Shown piece by piece: positions 58,340-64,000 of a stretch of 64,000 bases of DNA. The stretch is taken from positions 434,001 to 498,000 of the forward strand of contig NZ_LR594675.1 of the NCBI RefSeq assembly GCF_901827205.1, in the 5' to 3' direction. The notes under the pieces are model-generated. The model did no database searches, had not been told where the DNA came from, and saw only the letters and a program-made list of their open reading frames with translations. A program made the position numbers and the translations under genes. This DNA comes from Variovorax sp. PBS-H4. GTDB taxonomy: Bacteria > Pseudomonadota > Gammaproteobacteria > Burkholderiales > Burkholderiaceae_C. Position 1 is the stretch's first letter; the number at the start of each line of letters is the position of its first letter.

Positions 58340-58744
58340 ATGTCCAACACCCACACCGCCCAACGTCTGGTCGGAAAGCTCGAGCCCACCAAGGGTGGCT
58401 CCATCTACGTCGATCCGGAAAAGATCGAATGGCAGAAGTCGCAGTTCGACAAGATCTGGATGAAGGTGCTTTACCGTAACGACGAGGCAGGCGAAATGAC
58501 GGTGCTGCTCAAGTGGGAGCCAGGCGCCGTGCTGCCTTTCCACAAGCATCCGGAAATCGAGCAGAGCTGGGTGCTCGAAGGGTCCTTTTATGACCACGAC
58601 GGCATTTGCCGCGCTGGACAGTACGTCTGGCGCACTCCTGGCTCGCTGCACGAGACACGCTCCGATGAAGGCTGCTTGCTCTTGGCGGTGTACCGCAAGC
58701 CGAACGTGTTCTTCAACACCGCCGGGTTCCAGGCCGCCGCCTGA
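58340..58744 (+). CDS. Single-domain cupin protein (dihydroxyacetophenone dioxygenase-like)
   Basis: The protein has 134 residues. Cupin motif 1 is complete (GAVLPFHKHPEIEQSWVLEG, giving His, His and Glu as metal ligands). Motif 2 is GQYVWRTPGSLHE, with the final His. The overall pattern resembles the ChrR-like/2,4'-dihydroxyacetophenone dioxygenase group, whose members cleave C-C bonds with a single iron. It is therefore a plausible small dioxygenase, but a binding role is also possible. Ribosome site AAGGAG. Ten bases separate it from the ferredoxin gene. Confidence 0.8.
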   Translation: MSNTHTAQRLVGKLEPTKGGSIYVDPEKIEWQKSQFDKIWMKVLYRNDEAGEMTVLLKWEPGAVLPFHKHPEIEQSWVLEGSFYDHDGICRAGQYVWRTPGSLHETRSDEGCLLLAVYRKPNVFFNTAGFQAAA

Positions 58745-58754
58745 AGGAGGCTGC

Positions 58755-59096
58755 GTGGCCTACGTCGTCACCGACGCATGCATCCGCTGCCGCTATGGCG
58801 AATGCATAGAGGTCTGTCCGCAAGACGCGTTTCGTGAAGGGCCGAACTTCGTCGTGATCGATCCGCACGCCTGTGCGAACTGCGCGTTGTGCGAGATGGT
58901 CTGCCCGGTGCACGCCATCTTTTCCGAGCAGGACCTCGGCGACGCCCTGCGTCCCTTCGTCGCCTTGAACGCTTCGCTCGCACGGACCTGGCCGCGTGCC
59001 GTCTACCGCGGGCCGCTGCCTGATGCCGATGAATGGGCTTCCCGAAAGTCCAAGCTCACGCAGCTCGATGCCGGGACGCCGGAGGTGCGCCCGTAA
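58755..59096 (+). CDS. 7Fe-type ferredoxin
   Basis: The protein has 113 residues. The cysteine pattern matches Azotobacter-type FdI: Cys9, Cys12, Cys17 and Cys21 (CIRCRYGECIEVCP) and Cys40, Cys43, Cys46 and Cys50 (CANCALCEMVCP). This should hold one [3Fe-4S] and one [4Fe-4S] cluster. The extra non-ligand Cys24 of FdI is replaced by Ala25. The GTG at 58755 follows AAGGAGG. It is a likely electron carrier for an oxygenase or reductase, yet no such enzyme is adjacent apart from the cupin. Confidence 0.88.
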   Translation: MAYVVTDACIRCRYGECIEVCPQDAFREGPNFVVIDPHACANCALCEMVCPVHAIFSEQDLGDALRPFVALNASLARTWPRAVYRGPLPDADEWASRKSKLTQLDAGTPEVRP

Positions 59097-59107
59097 AATC
59101 CGGCGAC

Positions 59108-59758
59108 ATGCCGACGACCAAGCGCCCAGAGAAAAAGACCGATGGCGAAACGAACGCCACACCGCAGGACGACACGCCCCTGCCTGTCGATCTGGGCGCA
59201 CGAATCAAGCAGCAGCGGCTCTCTGCGGGGCTGACCCTGGCGGAACTTGCAGAGCGCGCCGGCTTCGGCAAAGCCTACCTTTCGCGCATCGAGAACGGCA
59301 AGAAGGTGCCGCCCATCGGCACGCTCTCGCGCATCGCCGACGTGCTCGGCATCGAAGCCGCGGCGTTGCTGCAGGCGGCGGGCGTGCGCAGCCGCTGGCG
59401 CGGCGCCAGCGTCGTGCGCAAGAATGAAAAGCGCGCGACCGTGCTCGGCGGCAGTGCCTTCGGCTACGACTACTTCGCGCTTACCGATGCGACCGACGGG
59501 CGCGCACTCCAGCCCTTCCTGTTCTCCTTTCCTGCGGAGGTCGACAAGTTCGTCTTCTTCGAGCACGACGGCGAGGAACTCCTTCATGTGCTGACGGGCC
59601 GCATCGAATGGCAGGTAGGCATGGACAAATACATTCTCGAGGCCGGCGACACGATCCATTTCGATTCGCGCATGCCGCACCGCGGTCACAGTCTTTCGGG
59701 TGCGGCCACGGCGCTCGTGGTCATGTACTCGCCTGGGAAGCCTGCCAATCTGGCTTGA
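59108..59758 (+). CDS. XRE-family regulator with C-terminal cupin sensor
   Basis: The protein has 216 residues. The HTH_3 domain is at about 29-85 (LGARIKQQRLSAGLTLAELAERAGFGKAYLSRIENGKK). A cupin domain follows at about 135-210 (EHDGEELLHVLTGRIEWQVG, DTIHFDSRMPHRGHSL), which usually binds the inducer. The ATG at 59108 follows the ferredoxin stop by 11 bases, so it closes the MFS-cupin-ferredoxin operon. It most likely represses it through the palindrome at 56857-56868; that is inferred from class and position. Confidence 0.88.
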   Translation: MPTTKRPEKKTDGETNATPQDDTPLPVDLGARIKQQRLSAGLTLAELAERAGFGKAYLSRIENGKKVPPIGTLSRIADVLGIEAAALLQAAGVRSRWRGASVVRKNEKRATVLGGSAFGYDYFALTDATDGRALQPFLFSFPAEVDKFVFFEHDGEELLHVLTGRIEWQVGMDKYILEAGDTIHFDSRMPHRGHSLSGAATALVVMYSPGKPANLA

Positions 59759-59819
59759 GGCGCGCGGCGCACCGAGACGGCCCCTCGGGTCGCCAATGCA
59801 GCGGGCCATAGGCCTGCAC

Positions 59820-61511
59820 TCACCGGTGCCGCGGCGCCGGATCATGCGAGACACAGCGCTGCGCGCTGTGTCCCGGCTGTGCCTTCAACAGCGCGCTCGC
59901 GACCCCGTTGGTCCACCCGAATCCATCCTGCAACGGGTACTCCCCGCCTCCGCCGCCCGAGGAGTGTTCGCGCTTCCCGGAGCGCAGCGCATATTTTTCG
60001 ACCAGCTTCCCTTCGCGTTCGTACACCGCCGCGACGGTGGCGAGCCAGCGGCGCGAGATCGCGTTCGAGAGCGATCGGCATCCATAAGCGGCGAACCCCC
60101 GGATACCCATCCACTGGAGCGGCGCCCAGCCGTTGGGCCGGTCCCATTGCTGATCGCTCCAGCAGTCCGTGGTCGAAAGTCCGCCCGGCGCGAGCATCCT
60201 TGCCGACACCGTCGTGGCCAGCGCCTGCGCATGCGCCGGCTCGGCGAGCCCGACGAACAGAGGCACGACGGATGCTGCCGTCAGGCAGGTCCGCCGCGCT
60301 TCGCTGCGCCAGTCGTAGTCGAAGAAGGCCGCTTGCCCATCGTCCCAGCAAAGCTCGATGAGCGCGGCCCGGCGCTCGCGAGCCCGCTGCGCAAACTCCC
60401 CTGCAGTTGCCGAATCGCCGCTGTGCCTTGCGACTTCCGCGATCTTGGTCTCCAGCTTGTAGAGGAACGCGTTCAGGTCGACCGGCAGCATGTCGGTCGT
60501 GCAGATGCTCGTGAGCGATGGCGCCGTCGCAGCGCGGGCGTGGAAGGGCACCGGCCCGTCTCGGCGCGGTGATGGCGCTTCCCGAAGCCAGCGCGTGCTG
60601 AAGTCCCAGCCCGACTCGCAGGCCGCACGCAAATCGCGGTAGACCTCGGCAGGCTGGCGCCGGCACGCCTGCACCGTGGCCACATCCTCGAGCCACGCTT
60701 CCTCGCGCGGCGTGTCCCGGTCGTCCCAGTAGCGATTGAGCAGCCTGCCGTCGCGAAGGCGTACGACACGCCGCCGCGCCTCGCCGGATGCAAGCCCATC
60801 GCTGCCGGCCATCCAGTAGGCATGCTCCTGGCGCAGCTGCGGCAGGAACTCCGTGTCTGCTGCGGCACCATGGCGCTGCGCGAGCTCGACCATCAGCGCA
60901 AACACCGGCGGTTGCGAGCGGCTCAGGTAGTAGGTGCGCGTTCCGTTCGGAATGTGCCCGTAGGTGTCGATCAGGTAGGCGAAGTTGTGGACCATGTCGC
61001 CCATCATCTGCACATGGCCTGCGCCGGCGAGCCCCAGCATGGTGAAGTACGAGTCCCAGTAGTACAGCTCCGCGAAGCGCCCGCCGGGCACCACGTAGGG
61101 ATGCGGCAGTTGCAGCAAGGAGGCATGCGGCGGATGCACGCGGGGATGCCGGGTCAAGACGTTCCAGAGGCTCTCGATGTGATCGCCGATGGGCTGGCCG
61201 GGAACCGAAACATACTCGCTGGCCGGCGGATGCGTGGGCCTGAAGTTGGCGTGCACGAAGTCCGACAGGTCGAAACCCGGGTCTCGGCATCGGGCGCGGT
61301 AGGCCGCGAGGATGGCTGCCGGCGCGCCTTGGGGCGCACAGTCTACGAAGGTCTTGCTGTCCGAGAAGATGCCCGATTGCTGGACCGCGGTAAACAGCTC
61401 CTGGTAGCGGTCCGCTGGAGTGAGCGTGTCCGGCGCCGGCGCCTGGGCCGCCGCTCTCGAACGCTGCGCGCCGCGGCTGGTGCCGAACTGCCCGGAATCA
61501 TTGCTCGGCAT
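59820..61511 (-). CDS. Alpha,alpha-trehalase (GH37)
   Basis: The protein has 563 residues. Both trehalase signatures are present: PGGRFAELYYWDSYF and QWDRPNGWAPLQW. The conserved SGWDFSTRW block and the Gly-rich GGGGGEYPLQDGFGWTNG end are also present. It splits trehalose into two glucose molecules. No signal peptide is visible, which suggests a cytoplasmic TreF-like enzyme. The start at 61511 (MPSNDSGQFG) lies 14 bases inside the preceding SDR gene, so the two are coupled. The C-terminal KAQPGHSAQRCVSHDPAPRHR tail is not typical and may be poorly conserved. Confidence 0.9.
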   Translation of the reverse strand: MPSNDSGQFGTSRGAQRSRAAAQAPAPDTLTPADRYQELFTAVQQSGIFSDSKTFVDCAPQGAPAAILAAYRARCRDPGFDLSDFVHANFRPTHPPASEYVSVPGQPIGDHIESLWNVLTRHPRVHPPHASLLQLPHPYVVPGGRFAELYYWDSYFTMLGLAGAGHVQMMGDMVHNFAYLIDTYGHIPNGTRTYYLSRSQPPVFALMVELAQRHGAAADTEFLPQLRQEHAYWMAGSDGLASGEARRRVVRLRDGRLLNRYWDDRDTPREEAWLEDVATVQACRRQPAEVYRDLRAACESGWDFSTRWLREAPSPRRDGPVPFHARAATAPSLTSICTTDMLPVDLNAFLYKLETKIAEVARHSGDSATAGEFAQRARERRAALIELCWDDGQAAFFDYDWRSEARRTCLTAASVVPLFVGLAEPAHAQALATTVSARMLAPGGLSTTDCWSDQQWDRPNGWAPLQWMGIRGFAAYGCRSLSNAISRRWLATVAAVYEREGKLVEKYALRSGKREHSSGGGGGEYPLQDGFGWTNGVASALLKAQPGHSAQRCVSHDPAPRHR

Positions 61512-62265
61512 AGTTCCAGAGCAAGCCCCCATCCACCACGCTCGTCGTGCCCGTGATGTAGTCGGCGTCGGCAGAAGCCAGGAACGCGGTCACGCCCGCG
61601 ACGTCGCCGGGCCGGCCCAGGCGCTTCAGGGGAATGTTTGCGAGCAAGGCATCGTGGAGCGCGGGATCACTCAGCACGCGCGCGTTGATGGGTGTCTCGA
61701 TGGCGCCCGGCGCGATGTTGTTGACGGTGATGCCGTAGGGGGCGAGTTCAATGGCCAGGTTGCGGGTCATCATCCTCATGCCGCCCTTGCTGATGCAATA
61801 GGCAGAGAAATGAGGAAAGGGCAGGTCCTCGTGAACCGAGCTGATGTTGATGATCCTGCCCCCGCGCCCGGCCTGCTTGCACCGGGCGGCAAAAACCTGG
61901 GCAAGGAAGAACGCACCCTTCAGGTTCACGTTCATCACCGCGTCATAGTCGGCTTCGGTCACGTCGAGAAACTCCGCCCGCTTCTCGATGCCTGCGTTGT
62001 TGACCAGGATATCGATGGCACCAAGCTGATCGGCCACCCTCGCGAACGCCGCGCGCAAGGGCTCGATCTGCGACACGTCGCAGGGCATCACGGCACAGCG
62101 GCGCCCGAGCGCTTCGATCTCGCTGCGCAGCGACTCCGAGCGCTTGTCGGCCTCGCGCACGTTGAGGGCGATGTCGGCGCCCGATTCCGCCAGCCGCAGC
62201 GCAATGGCCTTGCCGATGCCCTGGGAGGCGCCTGTCACCAGGGCAGTCTTGTTGTGCAGATTCAT
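61498..62265 (-). CDS. SDR oxidoreductase, glucose 1-dehydrogenase-like
   Basis: The protein has 255 residues. The cofactor motif is TGASQGIGKAIALRLAESG, the structural motif is NNAGIEKR, and the catalytic Ser, Tyr and Lys lie in ISSVHEDLPFPHFSAYCISKGG. The PGAIETPIN block and the SSVHE motif are characteristic of Bacillus-type glucose 1-dehydrogenases. It is followed, with overlap, by trehalase. Glucose released from trehalose could therefore be oxidised directly to gluconolactone. That pathway is inferred from the pairing. Confidence 0.85.
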   Translation of the reverse strand: MNLHNKTALVTGASQGIGKAIALRLAESGADIALNVREADKRSESLRSEIEALGRRCAVMPCDVSQIEPLRAAFARVADQLGAIDILVNNAGIEKRAEFLDVTEADYDAVMNVNLKGAFFLAQVFAARCKQAGRGGRIINISSVHEDLPFPHFSAYCISKGGMRMMTRNLAIELAPYGITVNNIAPGAIETPINARVLSDPALHDALLANIPLKRLGRPGDVAGVTAFLASADADYITGTTSVVDGGLLWNYAEQ

Positions 62266-62535
62266 TGAACAGGCCTCTGAAGCGTAGGCACACGCGGCAA
62301 ACTCCGCCACTGTGCCTTGCACGGTAGACCCCCGCCGTGGTCCTCGCATGTAGGAGCGAGCCGCGCAAGCATCGCCGCGAGAACGCACTTGCACCCTGCC
62401 GCGTTTTGCGGAATCGTTTCCTGCAAGTTTGGGAGCACCCCCTGTCTGTGCAGGTGACCACGTGAAGTCCCGTTGCGGGCATCCGGCTTGCCATGGTCCA
62501 TCGCATGAAAGACGCTTGTCCTGGAGGCTAGAAAG

Positions 62536-63228
62536 ATGAAGGAAGGCAGAGCACGATCGCAACATTTCGGCCCGGCGAGCCGGCCCGTGGAGGCAAGGCC
62601 ACAGGTCGCCTTGTCGGAAGCGGGCGTTGCCCGCGCCTACAAACGGCTCGCCCCGATGTACGACGTGTTGTTCGGACGAGTGCTCGAGCCGGGGCGGCGA
62701 CGCATGGCAGAGGTCGTCCGCGCACTGCAGCCCGCGTCGCTCCTCGAGATTGGCGTCGGCACGGGGCTCGCCCTGGCGCACTACCCGCCCACTTCGAAGA
62801 TCGTGGGCATCGACCTGTCCCACGAGATGCTCGAGCGCGCGCGTGAAAGGGCGCGCGCCCTGCCGGATCGGCAGATCACCATCGAGCACATGAACGCGGA
62901 GCGCACCAGCTTTGCGGATGGAACCTTCGACTGTGTCACTCTGCCCTATGTGCTCTCCGTCACGCCGCGGCCGGCCGAACTGGTGCGCGAGATCCGCCGG
63001 ATCTGCAAGCCGGGTGGAACCATCGTCGTGCTCAACCACTTCAGCGGAAGCAGGTTCTGGTGGCTGATGGAGCGGGCCTTTCGCTCTGCGGCCGAGCACG
63101 TCGGCTTCCGTTCGGACTTCCGCTACGAGGAGCAGATCCTTTCCCATGACTGGGAGGTGGTCGGCATCGAGTCCGTCAATCTGCTCGGCCTCTCCAGGCT
63201 CGTCGTACTGAACAACCGCAGGTCCTAG
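62536..63228 (+). CDS. Class I SAM-dependent methyltransferase (PmtA-like)
   Basis: The protein has 230 residues. The SAM motif is LLEIGVGTGLALAHYP (about 70-85) followed by VGIDLSHEMLERARERA. The region KRLAPMYDVLFGRVLEPGRR just before it resembles the Rhodobacter/Sinorhizobium-type phosphatidylethanolamine N-methyltransferase PmtA, which makes phosphatidylcholine. That assignment is from motif memory; a ubiquinone/menaquinone-type methyltransferase is the alternative. Strong ribosome site (TGGAGGCTAGAAAG). It is divergent from the SDR gene across a 270-base gap in which I see no further gene. Confidence 0.78.
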   Translation: MKEGRARSQHFGPASRPVEARPQVALSEAGVARAYKRLAPMYDVLFGRVLEPGRRRMAEVVRALQPASLLEIGVGTGLALAHYPPTSKIVGIDLSHEMLERARERARALPDRQITIEHMNAERTSFADGTFDCVTLPYVLSVTPRPAELVREIRRICKPGGTIVVLNHFSGSRFWWLMERAFRSAAEHVGFRSDFRYEEQILSHDWEVVGIESVNLLGLSRLVVLNNRRS

Positions 63229-63455
63229 CCATTCCGAGCGGTGCGCCATCACCTGCACTGGCTCAAGGACCACGGCGTCACCTGCCTGAGGGTGATGCTC
63301 GAGTACGCGCAGGGCCGCCATCGCTACATCGAACGGCCCGTCGGCCGCTTTGTCCAAGACATGGTGCAGCTCTGGGACGATCTCTTTGCGCTGTGCGAGG
63401 AGGTGGACCTCTATCTCCTTCTCACGCCATTCGACACCTTCTTCACATGGCGTCA
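63229..63455 (+). pseudogene. Internal fragment of a glycoside-hydrolase-like (GH5/cellulase-type) gene
   Basis: Directly after the methyltransferase stop, the same frame encodes RHHLHWLKDHGVTCLRVMLEY, then GRHRYIERPVGRFVQDMVQLWDDLFALCEEVDLYLLLTPFDTFF. This looks like an early part of a TIM-barrel glycoside hydrolase: strand, LRVMLEY, then a WDDL helix and LLLTPFD strand. Neither the N-terminal strand nor the catalytic glutamates follow; the homologous reading stops near 63455 where the antisense TPP gene begins. It appears truncated on both sides. Confidence 0.55.
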
Positions 63456-63465
63456 AGTGCTTTCG

Positions 63466-64000
63466 TCAAGGCGGCGCGTCGTCGTTCTTCTTGCCCGGGA
63501 GGATGTGGCTGAGCACTTGCCTGGCGGTGTTCGCGATCATCGAGCCGCCCTCGGCATCGCCCTTGACGAGCGACGTGACGAAGTTGCGCGCCTGCTTCAA
63601 GTTGATGTGGGGCGGGAGCGGCGGCACCTCCGGATCGGTCTTGATTTCGAGCAGCACGGGCCGTGTCGCTGCAAGTGCCCTGTCCCATGCAGGGCCGACG
63701 GCTTCAGGGTCGTCGACGTAGATGCCGTCCAGGCCGATGAGTTCGGCGAACTTGTGATACGGCACGTTGGGCAGCGTCTGGGTGGCCTCGAACTTCGGGT
63801 CGCCTTCCATGACGCGTTGCTCCCAAGTGACCTGGTTCAGGTCTTCGTTGTTGAGCACCATGACGATCCAGCGCGGATCGCTCCACCGCCGCCAGTACTT
63901 CGCCACCGTGATCAGCTCGGCCATGTTGTTCATCTGCATGGCACCGTCGCCGACCATCGCGATGACCGGGCGGTCGGGATGTGCGAACTTCGCGGCAATG
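63466..64000 (-). CDS. Thiamine pyrophosphate-requiring enzyme, C-terminal part (5' end outside window)
   Basis: The minus-strand frame runs off the right edge. The visible 178 residues contain the TPP-binding motif MVGDGAMQMNNMAELITVAKYW (GDG to NN). LNQVTWEQR then LIGLDGIYVDDPEAVGPAWDRALAATRPVLLEIKTDPEVPP follows, the typical end of the pyruvate oxidase/acetolactate-synthase-like superfamily. The spelling resembles proteins annotated as 'thiamine pyrophosphate-requiring protein', often related to PoxB. The C-terminal tail ends GKKNDDAPP. The substrate cannot be assigned from this part alone. Confidence 0.85.
   Translation of the reverse strand, partial: IAAKFAHPDRPVIAMVGDGAMQMNNMAELITVAKYWRRWSDPRWIVMVLNNEDLNQVTWEQRVMEGDPKFEATQTLPNVPYHKFAELIGLDGIYVDDPEAVGPAWDRALAATRPVLLEIKTDPEVPPLPPHINLKQARNFVTSLVKGDAEGGSMIANTARQVLSHILPGKKNDDAPP

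Noticed and set aside
62266..62535. A small gene in the 270-base divergent gap before the methyltransferase
   Set aside because: Short frames exist but have no ribosome site or recognisable product; it is best read as a divergent promoter region.
63241..64000. Reading the glycoside-hydrolase-like frame on to the window edge as one long gene
   Set aside because: After about 63455 the translation becomes the antisense of the TPP gene and loses all hydrolase character, so only the first part is counted as a gene fragment.
1..64000. CRISPR array, prophage, insertion sequence or integrase
   Set aside because: No regularly spaced repeats, no cas-like, transposase, capsid or tyrosine/serine recombinase products were found on either strand.

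Overview
The window looks like a chromosomal segment of a high-GC betaproteobacterium of the order Burkholderiales, most likely family Comamonadaceae (Variovorax-like). The evidence is the gene order and protein character: a regulatory PTS (EIIA-HPr-EI), a lipA-lipB-DUF493-aminotransferase block, a complete atp operon, and the general style of the proteins. The genus is an inference; no database was searched.

Layout. 0-6 kb: tail of an unrecognised gene, the incomplete mannose-type PTS (EIIA, HPr, EI), then an envelope-stress-like locus (Spy-like lipoprotein, DUF4260 membrane protein, OmpR-type regulator and histidine kinase). 6-13.5 kb: a zinc-independent oxidoreductase, then a leftward block with an EamA exporter, a YbiR-like anion permease, an adenylate-forming ligase, lipA, lipB and an in-frame fusion of a D-amino-acid aminotransferase to DUF493. 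13.6-20.9 kb: atpIBEFHAGDC, closed by a strong terminator. 21-27 kb: a ROK regulator with a ribose-type ABC importer and a Gfo/Idh/MocA dehydrogenase. 27-32.4 kb: a secreted unknown protein, a nucleoside 2-deoxyribosyltransferase, three small unknown proteins (two related to each other) and a long glutamine-dependent NAD synthetase. 32.4-40 kb: an AlkB-like dioxygenase and the four-gene ligase-associated DNA repair cluster (MBL exonuclease, ATP-dependent ligase, Lhr-Core helicase, PdeM phosphoesterase), then a cyclic-nucleotide-binding protein. 40-46 kb: a TPM/TPM/LemA set, assorted conserved genes and a membrane-anchored cytochrome c5. 46-52.6 kb: a tripartite RND efflux operon with a divergent AcrR-like repressor and an AcrR-type palindromic operator. 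The periplasmic adaptor gene carries an apparent one-base deletion near its 3' end.

52.6-64 kb begins with tRNA-Arg(CCG) and has an accessory look. Intact genes (EamA exporter, alpha/beta hydrolase, LysR, DJ-1/PfpI, an MFS-cupin-ferredoxin-XRE/cupin cluster, trehalase plus a glucose-1-dehydrogenase-like SDR, a PmtA-like methyltransferase, a TPP enzyme) alternate with at least two and perhaps three gene fragments. No integrase, IS element or CRISPR array was seen.

Most coherent and least familiar units: the aminotransferase-DUF493 fusion; the MFS-cupin-7Fe ferredoxin-XRE/cupin cluster, with a palindrome over a near-consensus promoter; and the pair of related small proteins at 28.8-29.9 kb. 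The DNA repair cluster is a known type, but here it carries two inverted copies of an intergenic-type repeat, one of them forming the C-terminal tail of the exonuclease.
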